Shown: piece by piece, positions 1-8,154 of the stretch
Layout of the letters: every line of letters starts with the position of its first letter
Numbering within the stretch: position 1 is the stretch's first letter
Source: Nocardioides limicola
Lineage (GTDB): Bacteria > Actinomycetota > Actinomycetes > Propionibacteriales > Nocardioidaceae
Assembly (NCBI RefSeq): GCF_016827675.1
Contig: NZ_JAERJA010000001.1
Span: forward strand, 682,001 to 746,000
DNA length: 64,000 bases
Reading direction: 5' to 3'
Notes under the pieces: generated by a model
Told to the model about the DNA's origin: nothing
What the model saw: the letters and a program-made list of their open reading frames with translations, nothing else
The model's database searches: none
Position numbers and translations under genes: made by a program

Positions 1-75
1 TCGAGGATTGCGAGCGCCTCATCGCTACGAGCCCCTAGGCGCGTACTGCCCCGCCTCGGGACGCGGCCCCACGAC

Positions 76-128
76 ATGTCCGCGATCGCGTCGCGGATGG
101 GGTGTCCTGAGGACCGGATCGCGGACAT
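76..128. repeat. 12-bp inverted repeat upstream of the GNAT gene
   Basis: ATGTCCGCGATC (76-87) and its exact reverse complement GATCGCGGACAT (117-128) are separated by 29 nt. A second dyad overlaps it: AGGACCG (111-117) against CGGTCCT (140-146). The element lies 47 bp before the acetyltransferase start, so it may be an operator, a leader hairpin, or the terminator of an upstream gene outside the window. No T-run follows it. Confidence 0.5.
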
Positions 129-174
129 ACGGGGCCCTTCGGTCCTCCTGACAGACGTGGCACACTCCACACCC

Positions 175-657
175 ATGACCGACACCGCCATCCGCCGCAT
201 CCAGCCCGACGATCTGACCCGGGTCGTGGAGCTGGTGCACGAGCTCGCCGACTACGAGAAGGCGCCGCATGAGTGTCACCTGACCGTGGAGCAACTGCGG
301 GACGCACTCTTCGGCGACAACCCGGCGTTGTTCGGGCACGTCGCGACCGTCGACGACGACGTGGTCGGCGTGGCGCTGTGGTTCCTCAACTTCTCCACCT
401 GGCGCGGCACCCACGGGATCTATCTCGAGGACCTCTACGTACGCCCCGGGCAACGCGGGCTCGGCCTCGGTCAACGACTCCTCCAGGCGCTCGCCCAGGA
501 GTGCGTGGCTCGTGGCTTCGAGCGGCTCGAGTGGTCGGTGCTGGACTGGAACGAGCCGGCGATCGGGTTCTACCGATCCCTGGGCGCGGTCGGCATGGAC
601 GAGTGGACGGTCCATCGCCTCACCGGCGACGCGTTGCAGGCCCTCGGCGGTCAGTGA
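175..657 (+). CDS. GNAT N-acetyltransferase, diamine/SSAT-like
   Basis: This 160-residue protein is a single GNAT domain that would transfer acetyl from acetyl-CoA to an amine. The acetyl-CoA binding loop is visible as QRGLGLG at residues 93-99 after the beta-4 strand (LEDLYVRP). The C-terminal part has the NEPAIGFYRSLGA pattern (126-138) with the conserved Tyr. The LEDLYVRP and WNEPAIGFY pair resembles spermidine/spermine and thialysine acetyltransferases, so a polyamine or diamine substrate is plausible but not proven. An in-frame ATG at 76 would add 33 residues of low-complexity sequence over the inverted repeat, so the ATG at 175 is preferred. It converges on the bioQ gene with a 1-base gap. 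Confidence 0.85.
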   Translation: MTDTAIRRIQPDDLTRVVELVHELADYEKAPHECHLTVEQLRDALFGDNPALFGHVATVDDDVVGVALWFLNFSTWRGTHGIYLEDLYVRPGQRGLGLGQRLLQALAQECVARGFERLEWSVLDWNEPAIGFYRSLGAVGMDEWTVHRLTGDALQALGGQ

Positions 658-658
658 C

Positions 659-1198
659 TCAGGACGGCACCGGCGCCAGCCGCGCCGACAGCCCGTCCAG
701 GATGACCCCCAGGCCGATCCGGAAGTCCATCGACTCCACCGGCGCCTCGGCACCCGCGGCCTGCTCGTCGGCCACGTGGCCGAAGACGAAATGGAAGAGC
801 GTGTGCGCCCCGACCCGGGCCAGCTCCTCGTCGGCACCGGCGAACCGCAACGCCGCTGCCATCCGTCGTACCGGCTCCTCGGCCCCGACACCCTGAGCCC
901 GGACCATCGACACCAGCGCAGCCCCGTCGCGGTGCCGCAGCATGATGTCGCGGAGCTCGGCACAGACCAACCGCAGCTCGTCGGTCCACCAGACCACCTC
1001 GACGCTGCGGCGGCCCCGGGCGAGGATCTCGTCGGCGACCGCACCGAGCAGCTCCTGCTTGCCGGCGAAGTGGTGATAGAGCGCACTCGGCTGCACGCCC
1101 AGGTCGGCGGCGAGCCGACGCATCGAGAGGGTCTCGAGTCCGACCTCGTCGAGGAGGGTGATCGCCCGGTCGACGACGTCGCTGCGGTGGTAGCGCAT
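659..1198 (-). CDS. bioQ: TetR-family repressor, probable BioQ (biotin regulator)
   Basis: This 179-residue protein has a TetR-type helix-turn-helix in the first 50 residues (recognition part [19 protein letters not shown]) and an alpha-helical ligand domain. It is transcribed away from bioB. The shared intergenic region holds two palindromes of the form TGAAC-N3-GTTCA, which fits the BioQ motif (TGAAC-N3-GTTAC) described for Corynebacterium. By analogy it would repress bioBAFD and itself when biotin is sufficient. The start at ATG 1198 follows an AGGAGG 4 nt upstream. A longer reading from GTG 1216 would put that RBS inside the gene. The identity rests on context and operator, not on sequence comparison. 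Confidence 0.75.
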   Translation of the reverse strand: MRYHRSDVVDRAITLLDEVGLETLSMRRLAADLGVQPSALYHHFAGKQELLGAVADEILARGRRSVEVVWWTDELRLVCAELRDIMLRHRDGAALVSMVRAQGVGAEEPVRRMAAALRFAGADEELARVGAHTLFHFVFGHVADEQAAGAEAPVESMDFRIGLGVILDGLSARLAPVPS

Positions 1199-1254
1199 CC
1201 GACCTCCTCGACTCACCCGCCCCGGCTTGCCCCAGGGACCCCGTCCACCTTAAC

Positions 1255-1292
1255 CTGAACACCGTACAGTTTGACCTGAACGCCGTTCAGGT
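1255..1292. promoter_or_regulatory. Tandem BioQ-type operators between bioQ and bioB
   Basis: Site 2 is a perfect 19-nt palindrome ACCTGAACGCCGTTCAGGT (1274-1292). Site 1, CTGAACACCGTACAG (1255-1269), is the same palindrome with two changes. The centres are 21 bp apart, i.e. on the same DNA face. A -10-like TACAGT for bioB (1265-1270) lies in site 1, and the transcription start would fall at the edge of site 2, so binding should block both divergent promoters. Confidence 0.8.
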
Positions 1293-1317
1293 GTCGCCGA
1301 CCCGCAAGGAAGTGGCC

Positions 1318-2475
1318 ATGACGCAGTTCGACCAGATCGCCGACCGGGTCCTCGCCGGTGAGCCGGCCACCGAGGCCGACGCCCTGGCGGTGCTCCGCGC
1401 CCCCGACGCCGAACTGATGTCCGTGGTCGCCGCCGCCAGCCGCCTCCGGCGTGAGTACTTCGGCAACACCGTCAAGGTCAACTACCTGGTCAACCTCAAG
1501 TCCGGGTTGTGTCCGGAGAACTGCAACTACTGCTCCCAGGCCCTCGGCTCGGACGCGCCGATCCTCAAGTACTCCTGGCTCTCCAAGGACGAGACCCTCA
1601 AGCAGGCCGGTGCCGGCCTCAAGGGCGGCGCCACCCGGGTGTGCATGGTCTCCTCGGGCCGCGGACCCTCCGACCGCGACATCGACAAGGTCGTCGAGAT
1701 GACCGAGGCACTGAAGGACGAGTACGAGGGCGTCGAGGTCTGCGCCTGCCTCGGCCTGCTCAAGGACGGTCAGGCCGAGCGGCTCAAGGGCGCCGGCGTC
1801 GACGCCTACAACCACAACATCAACACCGCCGAGTCCCACCACGACAACATCGTCCAGACGCACACGTACGACGACCGGGTGGACACCATCGGCAAGGCGA
1901 AGTCCGCGGGCCTCTCCCCCTGCTCCGGCCTGATCGCGGGCCTCGGCGAGACCGACGAGCAGTTGGTCGAGGCACTCTTCGCGCTCAAGGCGCTGGAGTC
2001 CGACTCGATCCCGGTGAACTTCCTGATGCCCTTCGACGGCACGCCGTACGAGAACACCTGGGAGCTCAGCCCGCAGCGCTGCGTGAAGATCCTGACGATG
2101 GCGCGGTTCGTCTGCCCCGACAAGGAGATCCGGATCGCCGGCGGCCGCGAGATGCACCTGCGCTCGCTGCAGGCGCTGGCGCTGCAGGTCGCGAACTCGA
2201 TCTTCCTCGGCGACTACCTCACCTCCGAGGGTCAGGACGCCAAGACCGACCTGGAGATGATCCGCGACAACGGCTTCGTGATCCTGGGCCTCGACGAGAG
2301 CGCCTTCGACGAGCTGATCGCCAGCCACGACGCCGCTGCCGCCGGCTGCGGCTCGGCCGCTGGGCATGCGTGCGGCGATGCCTGCGGCGGCAGCTGCGGC
2401 TCGGCCGAGGCCGACGACCAGACCCCGGCGATCCGTCGCCGCGGCGCGGGCACCGAGGTCCCCGCCAACGCGTGA
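1318..2475 (+). CDS. bioB: Biotin synthase, with Cys-rich C-terminal tail
   Basis: This 385-residue radical-SAM enzyme inserts sulfur into dethiobiotin in the last step of biotin synthesis. The CxxxCxxC motif for the SAM-binding [4Fe-4S] cluster is C65-P-E-N-C69-N-Y-C72, and the NHNINT and cluster-proximal Cys/Arg blocks follow. The family core ends near residue 335. The protein then carries a Gly/Ala tail with four cysteines in the spacing C344-x7-C352-x3-C356-x3-C360 plus a His, which could hold metal or an Fe-S cluster. The start at ATG 1318 has AAGGAAG 5 nt upstream; the in-frame GTG at 1291 would lie against the operator. It is the first gene of bioBAFD, with a 4-base overlap into bioA. 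Confidence 0.97.
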   Translation: MTQFDQIADRVLAGEPATEADALAVLRAPDAELMSVVAAASRLRREYFGNTVKVNYLVNLKSGLCPENCNYCSQALGSDAPILKYSWLSKDETLKQAGAGLKGGATRVCMVSSGRGPSDRDIDKVVEMTEALKDEYEGVEVCACLGLLKDGQAERLKGAGVDAYNHNINTAESHHDNIVQTHTYDDRVDTIGKAKSAGLSPCSGLIAGLGETDEQLVEALFALKALESDSIPVNFLMPFDGTPYENTWELSPQRCVKILTMARFVCPDKEIRIAGGREMHLRSLQALALQVANSIFLGDYLTSEGQDAKTDLEMIRDNGFVILGLDESAFDELIASHDAAAAGCGSAAGHACGDACGGSCGSAEADDQTPAIRRRGAGTEVPANA

Positions 2476-3773
2476 GCACCACCCACGCCGCAGCACTGCT
2501 CGCCTATGACCGCGAGCACCTGTGGCACCCCTACACCTCGATGACCGACCCGACGCCGGTACGGCTGGTGACCGGAGCGAGCGGGGCCCGACTGCGCGTC
2601 GCGACCGACTCCGGCGAGCGCGAGGTGGTGGACGGGATGTCGTCGTGGTGGGCGGCCATCCACGGCTACAACCACCCGGTGCTCAACCGCGCGCTCACCG
2701 CCCAGGCAGCCGACTTCAGCCATGTGATGTTCGGTGGCCTGACCCATGAACCGGCGATCCGGCTGGCCCGGCAACTGATCGACCTCTCCCCCGCCGGCCT
2801 CGAGCATGTCTTCCTGGCCGACTCGGGATCGGTGTCGGTCGAGGTGGCGCTGAAGATGGTGGTGCAGTACCAGCGCGGCATCGGACGCCCCGAACGCACC
2901 CGCATGCTGACCGTGTACGGCGGCTACCACGGCGACACGCATCACTGCATGAGCGTCACCGACCCGATGGGCGGGATGCACTCCATGTGGGCCGGTTTGC
3001 TGCCGCAGCAGGTCTTCGGGCCGCCACCACCGGGCCTGACCGCGACCGACGACGAGTTGGCCACCTGGTCCGACCAGATGTACGAACTCGCCGCCCGGCA
3101 CGCCCACGAACTGGCCGGCATCATCATCGAGCCGCTGCTCCAGGGCGCTGGCGGCATGCACCCCTACCCCGCTGCCTGCCTGCGGGTGCTCCGCGACATC
3201 GCCGACGAGCACGGGCTGCTGCTGGTCTTCGACGAGATCGCCACCGGCTTCGGCCGCACCGGCGCGCTCTTCGCCGCCGACGCCGCCGGCGTCACCCCGG
3301 ACGTGATGTGCCTCGGCAAGGCCCTCACCGGCGGCTATCTGACCCTGGCGGCGGTGCTGACCACCGGCGCGGTGGCGCGCGGCATCTCCGGGTCCGAGTC
3401 CGGCGTACTCATGCACGGCCCCACCTTCATGGGCAACCCGCTCGCCTGTGCGGTGGCGTCGGCGTCGCTGGACCTGCTCACCACCAGCGACTGGCGGGGC
3501 AACGTGGCTCGGATCGGCACCGGCCTGGTGGCCGGTCTCACACCGGCGTGGAGTGTTCCCGGAGTGGTGGATGTCCGTACGCTGGGTGCCGTCGGAGTGG
3601 TGCAGCTCGACCGTCCCGTGGATGTGCCGGCGGCCACCGAGGCCGCGCTGGCCGCCGGGGTCTGGCTGCGTCCGTTCCGAGACCTGATCTACACGATGCC
3701 GCCGTACGTGGTGACCGACGAGGAGTTGGCCCTCATCACCACCGGCGTCCTGGCTGCTGCGGAGGTGGCGTGA
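2472..3773 (+). CDS. bioA: Adenosylmethionine-8-amino-7-oxononanoate aminotransferase
   Basis: This 433-residue class III PLP aminotransferase converts KAPA to DAPA using SAM as amino donor. The typical N-terminus LWHPYTSM, the [13 protein letters not shown] block that binds substrate, the aspartate of [13 protein letters not shown] (D254) and the PLP lysine in CLGKALTGG (K283) are all present. The start is the GTG at 2472, which overlaps the bioB stop by 4 bases (GTGA), consistent with translational coupling. The stop shares one base with the bioF start. Confidence 0.97.
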   Translation: MSTTHAAALLAYDREHLWHPYTSMTDPTPVRLVTGASGARLRVATDSGEREVVDGMSSWWAAIHGYNHPVLNRALTAQAADFSHVMFGGLTHEPAIRLARQLIDLSPAGLEHVFLADSGSVSVEVALKMVVQYQRGIGRPERTRMLTVYGGYHGDTHHCMSVTDPMGGMHSMWAGLLPQQVFGPPPPGLTATDDELATWSDQMYELAARHAHELAGIIIEPLLQGAGGMHPYPAACLRVLRDIADEHGLLLVFDEIATGFGRTGALFAADAAGVTPDVMCLGKALTGGYLTLAAVLTTGAVARGISGSESGVLMHGPTFMGNPLACAVASASLDLLTTSDWRGNVARIGTGLVAGLTPAWSVPGVVDVRTLGAVGVVQLDRPVDVPAATEAALAAGVWLRPFRDLIYTMPPYVVTDEELALITTGVLAAAEVA

Positions 3774-4954
3774 TGAACGGCTGGGAGACCTGGCTGACCC
3801 GGCAACGGGACACCCGGGAACGGCTCGGGCTGCAGCGGACCCTGCGCCCGCGCGGCGCGCACGACGACGTGATCGACCTCGCCGGGAACGACTACCTCGG
3901 CCTGTCCAAGCACCCGGCCGTGCGGAGCGCCGCAGCCGAGGCCGCACAGACCTGGGGCGCCGGCGCCGGCGCCTCCCGGCTGGTCACCGGCACCACTGAC
4001 CTGCACGGCGAGCTCGAGGCCGAACTGGCCGACTATCTGGGCTGGCCCGCCGCCCTGGTCTTCTCGACCGGATACCACGCGAACCTTGCCGTCGTCGCCG
4101 CCCTGGCCGAGCGGGCGCGGGTGATCAGCGACGCCCACGTGCACGCCTCCCTCGTCGACGCCGCACGGCTGGCCCGCGCCGAGGTCACCGTCACCGACCA
4201 CAACGACGTCGCCGCGGTCGAGGCGGCCCTGGCCAGCTGCGCCTCCCCCGAGGGTGCCGGCGGCTGCGGTGCCTGCGGGGACGGTGGCTGCGCCGGCAAG
4301 CCCACCCGGTTCGAACGGGTGGTGATCCTGGTCGAGTCGATCTACTCGGTGCTCGGCGACGAGGCCCCGCTCGCCGAACTGGTCAGGCTCGCCGAGCAGT
4401 ACGACGCGATGCTGGTCGTCGACGAAGCCCACGGGCTCGGCGTCCGCGGCGACGGCCGCGGCCTGGTGCACGCAGCCGGGTTCGCCGGACATCCGAATGT
4501 GGTGGTGGCCGCCACCCTGAGCAAGTCGCTGGGCTCCCAGGGCGGTTCGGTGCTCGGCTCGCCGGCGTTGATCGACCATCTGGTGAACCGGGCCCGGCCG
4601 TTCATCTTCGACACCGGTCTGGCACCCGCAGCGACCGCCGGCGCGCTGGCCGCGCTGCGGATCCTGCGCGACAATCCCGACCTGCCCGCCTCGGTGACCG
4701 AGCGGGTACGCGGCCTGGCCGACCTGCTCGACGTACCGGCTCCTGCCGGGGCGCTGCTGTCGGTGCCGATGACGTCGCCTCAGGAGGCGGTCGCCGCCCA
4801 GGCCGCGTGCCTGGAGGCGGGGGTCCGGGTCGGCTGCTTCCGACCCCCCTCGGTGCCGGACGGGATCAGCCGACTGCGGATCACCGCCAGTGCGGGTGTC
4901 AGCGACGAGGACTGGTCCCGGGCTGTCAAACTGCTCCTGGAGGTGATCCGATGA
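3773..4954 (+). CDS. bioF: 8-amino-7-oxononanoate synthase, with a four-Cys insertion
   Basis: This 393-residue PLP-dependent alpha-oxoamine synthase condenses pimeloyl thioester with L-alanine to give KAPA. NDYLGLS, the FSTGYHAN loop, DEAHGLGV (D217, H220) and the PLP lysine K251 in TLSKSLGSQGG are present. Residues 156-176 form a Gly-rich insertion with four cysteines (C156-x8-C165-x2-C168-x4-C173) that is not needed for the family fold. It resembles the Cys-rich tail of BioB from the same operon. It overlaps bioD by 4 bases (ATGA). Confidence 0.96.
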   Translation: MNGWETWLTRQRDTRERLGLQRTLRPRGAHDDVIDLAGNDYLGLSKHPAVRSAAAEAAQTWGAGAGASRLVTGTTDLHGELEAELADYLGWPAALVFSTGYHANLAVVAALAERARVISDAHVHASLVDAARLARAEVTVTDHNDVAAVEAALASCASPEGAGGCGACGDGGCAGKPTRFERVVILVESIYSVLGDEAPLAELVRLAEQYDAMLVVDEAHGLGVRGDGRGLVHAAGFAGHPNVVVAATLSKSLGSQGGSVLGSPALIDHLVNRARPFIFDTGLAPAATAGALAALRILRDNPDLPASVTERVRGLADLLDVPAPAGALLSVPMTSPQEAVAAQAACLEAGVRVGCFRPPSVPDGISRLRITASAGVSDEDWSRAVKLLLEVIR

Positions 4955-5646
4955 GCCGGATCGTGGTGATCACCGGCACCGACACCGGTGTCGGCAAGAC
5001 CGTGGCGACCGCAGCGCTGGCCGTGCGCGCCGGCGCCCAGGGGTCGGTACGGGTGATCAAGCCGGTGCAGACCGGCATCGACAAGGAGAAGCCCGGTAGC
5101 GTCGCCGACGCCGCGGTGATCGAGCAGTTGACCGGCTCGGTGGCTGACGAGTACACCGCGCTCGCGGACCCGCTGGCGCCGGAGAGTGCGGCGCGGCTGC
5201 GGCGGTTCACCATCCCCCCGGTGCGCGAGTACGTCGACCGGATCGCGGCCACCGCCGAGTCGGTGGACACGGTGCTGGTCGAGGGTGCCGGCGGAGCCCT
5301 GGTGAAGCTCGACAACTCCGGCGGCACCATCCTCGACATCGCGACCGCGCTGGGCGCCGACGGCCTGCATCAGGTCGACGTCGTGATCGTCACCCGCTCC
5401 TCCCTGGGCACCCTGAACCACACCGAACTCACCGTGGAGGCGTGCCGCAGTCGAGGCATCGAGCCGCACGGGCTGGTCATCGGGTCGTGGCCCCCCGAAC
5501 CGGGGATCGCCGACCGCTGCAACCACGACGATCTGCCGCGGCTGACCGGCGTACCGATGCTGGCGGTGATCCCCCACGGTGTCGGCACCCTGCCCGCCGC
5601 TGAGTTCTCCGAGCGCGTTCCAGCCTGGTTCCGCCCCCCGAAGTAG
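4951..5646 (+). CDS. bioD: Dethiobiotin synthetase
   Basis: This 231-residue P-loop enzyme carboxylates DAPA to dethiobiotin with ATP. The Walker A loop GTDTGVGKT spans residues 9-17, the substrate segment KPVQTG follows, and VEGAGG marks the second conserved loop. Its ATG overlaps the bioF stop, so all four bio genes form one translationally coupled operon. The TAG stop lies inside CGAAGTAGCCCT, the same 12-mer that contains the stop of map at 53.88 kb, and a 22-bp repeat array follows. Confidence 0.96.
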   Translation: MSRIVVITGTDTGVGKTVATAALAVRAGAQGSVRVIKPVQTGIDKEKPGSVADAAVIEQLTGSVADEYTALADPLAPESAARLRRFTIPPVREYVDRIAATAESVDTVLVEGAGGALVKLDNSGGTILDIATALGADGLHQVDVVIVTRSSLGTLNHTELTVEACRSRGIEPHGLVIGSWPPEPGIADRCNHDDLPRLTGVPMLAVIPHGVGTLPAAEFSERVPAWFRPPK

Positions 5647-5736
5647 CCCTCCCCCTCCCCCTCCCGCCGAAATGGGGTTTGTGGCCACGCGAGATGGGGT
5701 TTGTGGCCGGCCGAGGTGGGGTTTGTGGCCGGCCAC
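5639..5736 (+). repeat. 22-bp stop-codon repeat array A (GGGGTTTGTGG core)
   Basis: Three units start at 5668, 5690 and 5712 with an exact 22-bp period. Each begins CGARRTG, has the core GGGGTTTGTGGC, and ends in CGGC or ACG. A degenerate, longer first unit (5639-5667) begins CGAAGTAG and contains the bioD stop codon. GTGGCCGGCC (5703-5712) pairs with GGCCGGCCAC (5727-5736) around a 14-nt loop, giving a 10-bp GC hairpin between the convergent bioD and FMN reductase genes. It may serve as a two-way terminator. Confidence 0.85.
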
Positions 5737-5747
5737 CAACCCTGCCC

Positions 5748-6290
5748 TCAGGCAGCGACGGAAGCGGCGCTCACCACAGCGTCGATGACCTCGCGCACCC
5801 GAGACCGGAACGCCGGGTCAGCGAGCGTCTCCTCGGAGCCGTGCGGCTCAGAGAGGAGTACGTCGTCGAGCACCGCCGCGCCCGCGATCCGCGCCGAGTG
5901 CCGGGTGTGCTCGTGCGCCCACTTGCCGCCGTACGGGGTGGGCGTGGTGCCCACGGCGGCCAGCGGCTTGGCCACGATCGCACCGGCGCCGTACGGGCGG
6001 GAGATCCAGTCGATCGCGTTGTTGATCACGGCGGGCATGGTGCCGTTGTACTCGGGGGTGACCACGACGATGCCGTCGGCCTCTGCAACCAGGCTACGCA
6101 ACTCCGCGGCGCTGGCCGGGACACCGGTTCCGTCGAGGTCCTCGTTGTAGAACGGCAACTGCTCGAGGTCGCTGGCGACGTGGACGTCGACGCCGTCGGG
6201 CGCCTCCGCGACGATGCCATCGGCGAGGCGACGGTTGATCGAGCCGGTACGCAGGCTACCGACCAGAACGACGAGGCGGGCGTTGGACAT
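5748..6290 (-). CDS. NADPH-dependent FMN reductase family protein
   Basis: This 180-residue flavodoxin-like protein has the FMN phosphate loop GSLRTGSINRRL near residue 11 and the PEYNGTMP segment that contacts the flavin ring. Family members reduce FMN, quinones or chromate with NAD(P)H. The start ATG 6290 has AGGAG 6 nt upstream; 56 further in-frame codons upstream look non-coding. It converges on bioD across repeat array A, and lies 62 bp downstream of cimA on the same strand. The substrate is unknown. Confidence 0.88.
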   Translation of the reverse strand: MSNARLVVLVGSLRTGSINRRLADGIVAEAPDGVDVHVASDLEQLPFYNEDLDGTGVPASAAELRSLVAEADGIVVVTPEYNGTMPAVINNAIDWISRPYGAGAIVAKPLAAVGTTPTPYGGKWAHEHTRHSARIAGAAVLDDVLLSEPHGSEETLADPAFRSRVREVIDAVVSAASVAA

Positions 6291-6352
6291 CGGGACTCCT
6301 GAAGGGTAGGTGATAGAAGGTTCAACCATCTTCAGCGATCCCGTGCCCGGAT

Positions 6353-7939
6353 CTATTCCGAACGCGCCTTCTGTCGCCACAATCCGAAGGTGATGCCATC
6401 GATCAGGGCACCCCACGAGGCCTCGATCACGTTGTGTCCCACACCGACAGTCACCCACGAGGAGACACCGTCCGACGTCTCGATCAGCACTCGCGTGATC
6501 GCATCGGTGCCATGGCCCTGATCGACGATCCGGACCTTGTAGTCGATGAGCTCGAACTTGGCCACCTCGGGATACGCCTGCCCCATCGCCGACCGCAGCG
6601 CATGGTCGAGCGCGTTCACCGGCCCATTACCCTCGCCGGTGACCACGAGCCGAGCACCACCGGCACGCAGCTTCACGGTCGCCTCGGACAGGGCCTCATC
6701 GCCGGGCTGGGAGTCGGTGATCACTCGCCACGACTCGACTTCGAAGTACGACGGGCGCGCCCCCTCGACCTCCTCGATCAGCAGCAACTCGAACGAAGCA
6801 TCGGCCGCCTCGAACGTGTAGCCCCGGTTCTCCAGGACCTTGACCCGCTCGGTGACCCGGGAGACGAGTTCCTTGTCGTCGGAGAGGTCGTAGCCGAGCT
6901 CGCGTCCCTTCAACTCGATCGAGGCACGGCCGGCCATGTCCGAGACCAGCAACCTCATGTCGTTGCCGACCCCGGCCGGGTCCATGTGCTGGTACAGGTT
7001 CGGGTCGACCTTGATCGCCGAGGCGTGCAACCCGGCCTTGTGCGCGAACGCCGAGGTGCCGACGTACGGCTGGCGGGAGACCGGCGGCACGTTGGTGACC
7101 TCAGCGATCGCGTGCGCGATCCGGGTGGACTCGGCCAGCAGACCCGTGGGAAGCACCTGCCGGTCCAGCTTGAGCTGCAGGTTGGCGACCACGGTGATCA
7201 GGTCCGCGTTGCCGGTCCGCTCGCCGTACCCGTTCACGGTGCCCTGCACGTGCATGGCGCCCGCGTCGACGGCGGCCAGGGTGTTGGCGACAGCACACCC
7301 GGTGTCATTGTGACAGTGGATACCGATCTGTACGCCGGTCGACTCGACCACGTCATTGACGACATCGGCGACCCAGTCGGGCAGCATGCCGCCGTTGGTG
7401 TCGCAGAGCGCGATCACCTCGGCGCCCGCCTCGGATGCCGTGCGCAGCACCTCCAGGGCGTAGGCACGGTTCCCGCGGTACCCGTCGAAGAAGTGCTCCG
7501 CATCGAGGAACACCCGCTGCCCCTCGGCACGCAGGTGTCCGACCGTGTCGCGGACCATGGCGAGGTTCTCCTCCAGCGTGGTCCGCAGCGCCAGCTCCAC
7601 GTGCCGGTCGTGGGACTTCGCGACCAGGGTCACCACCGGCGCCCCGGAGTCACGTAGGGCCGCCACCATCGGGTCGTCGGCGGCAGCAACGCCTGCCCGG
7701 CGGGTCGAACCGAAGGCGGCGAGCTGGGCGTGCCGGAGGTCGAGCTCCTCACGGGCGCGGCGGAAGAACTCGGTGTCCTTGGGGTTGGCCCCGGGCCAGC
7801 CGCCCTCGATGAAGCCCACACCCAACCCGTCGAGGTGACGCGCGATGGACAGCTTGTCCGCCACCGAGAGGTTCAAACCCTCCTGTTGCGCACCGTCTCG
7901 CAGTGTCGTGTCGTAGACGTGGAACTCCATGTCGCCCAT
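6353..7939 (-). CDS. cimA: (R)-citramalate synthase
   Basis: This 528-residue protein is of the alpha-isopropylmalate/homocitrate synthase family. It condenses pyruvate and acetyl-CoA to citramalate, the entry to the threonine-independent route to isoleucine. DTTLRDGAQ (10-18) starts the TIM barrel, HCHNDTG carries metal-binding histidines, [15 protein letters not shown] is the LeuA-family signature, and the last ~130 residues form the allosteric domain. The length and the [15 protein letters not shown] start fit CimA better than LeuA. An alternative ATG is at 7930. The gene lies behind a leader peptide and terminator that point to attenuation by isoleucine. Confidence 0.93.
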   Translation of the reverse strand: MGDMEFHVYDTTLRDGAQQEGLNLSVADKLSIARHLDGLGVGFIEGGWPGANPKDTEFFRRAREELDLRHAQLAAFGSTRRAGVAAADDPMVAALRDSGAPVVTLVAKSHDRHVELALRTTLEENLAMVRDTVGHLRAEGQRVFLDAEHFFDGYRGNRAYALEVLRTASEAGAEVIALCDTNGGMLPDWVADVVNDVVESTGVQIGIHCHNDTGCAVANTLAAVDAGAMHVQGTVNGYGERTGNADLITVVANLQLKLDRQVLPTGLLAESTRIAHAIAEVTNVPPVSRQPYVGTSAFAHKAGLHASAIKVDPNLYQHMDPAGVGNDMRLLVSDMAGRASIELKGRELGYDLSDDKELVSRVTERVKVLENRGYTFEAADASFELLLIEEVEGARPSYFEVESWRVITDSQPGDEALSEATVKLRAGGARLVVTGEGNGPVNALDHALRSAMGQAYPEVAKFELIDYKVRIVDQGHGTDAITRVLIETSDGVSSWVTVGVGHNVIEASWGALIDGITFGLWRQKARSE

Positions 7940-7968
7940 CTCGTTTCGTCGTCGGGGGTCCGGGGCAC

Positions 7969-7995
7969 AAAAAAACCTCTCGGGTCACGAGAGGT
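7969..7995 (-). terminator. Attenuator terminator before cimA
   Basis: On the minus strand ACCTCTCG pairs perfectly with CGAGAGGT around a 5-nt loop, and a run of seven T follows (7969-7975). This is a textbook intrinsic terminator, rare in such GC-rich DNA. It ends about 30 nt before the cimA start and well after the putative leader peptide, so it must be bypassed for cimA expression. Confidence 0.88.
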
Positions 7996-7997
7996 CG

Positions 7998-8021
7998 GCG
8001 CGTCAGTCAGAACTGACGCGC
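7998..8021 (-). promoter_or_regulatory. Upstream hairpin of the cimA leader
   Basis: On the minus strand GCGCGTCAG and CTGACGCGC form a 9-bp stem with a 6-nt loop. It begins at the last base of the leader-peptide stop codon and ends two bases before the terminator stem. This is the position of the pause/anti-antiterminator structure in amino-acid attenuators. Which alternative pairing forms the antiterminator was not computed. Confidence 0.65.
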
Positions 8022-8053
8022 TAGCGAATAATGCTCCAGATGCCGTGCTGCAC
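8021..8053 (-). CDS. Putative leader peptide MQHGIWSIIR of the cimA attenuator
   Basis: GTG 8053 opens a 10-codon frame reading M-Q-H-G-I-W-S-I-I-R-stop. Three of ten residues are Ile and the last two are consecutive ATT codons, although ATC is used almost everywhere else in this window. A ribosome stalled at these codons for lack of charged Ile-tRNA would sit just before the hairpins, which fits control of isoleucine synthesis. The SD is weak; a CACAAT hexamer 6 nt upstream could make the transcript leaderless. Confidence 0.65.
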   Translation of the reverse strand: MQHGIWSIIR

Positions 8054-8130
8054 CCGGCCATTGTGACATGGACGACGAATGATGGCGAGGGCGTCCGACG
8101 ACTGAGCCGCGGATCCACCTCCAGCATACT

Positions 8131-8148
8131 TAGAACCTGTTCTATTCT
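8131..8148 (+). promoter_or_regulatory. KstR-like operator and -10 element of echA (8155)
   Basis: TAGAACCTGTTCTA (8131-8144) is a perfect 6+2+6 palindrome matching TnnAACnnGTTnnA, the KstR motif described in mycobacteria. It overlaps a -10 hexamer TATTCT (8143-8148) that lies 6 nt before the GTG start, so a bound repressor would cover the promoter of a leaderless message. Confidence 0.75.
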
Positions 8149-8154
8149 GGTCGG

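Noticed and set aside
25..1086. Minus-strand frame of 353 codons across the GNAT gene and bioQ
   Set aside because: It overlaps two genes supported by domains, and its start is Ser/Arg-rich antisense sequence.
1291..1317. GTG 1291 as the bioB start
   Set aside because: It touches the operator palindrome; ATG 1318 has a good AAGGAAG ribosome site and gives the normal N-terminus.
2232..3947. Minus-strand frame of 571 codons over bioB/bioA
   Set aside because: It lies antisense to two certain genes and has typical shadow composition (Arg/Gly/His-rich).
5668..5733. Repeat arrays as a CRISPR locus
   Set aside because: The units are contiguous 22-mers with no spacers, and no cas gene is present.
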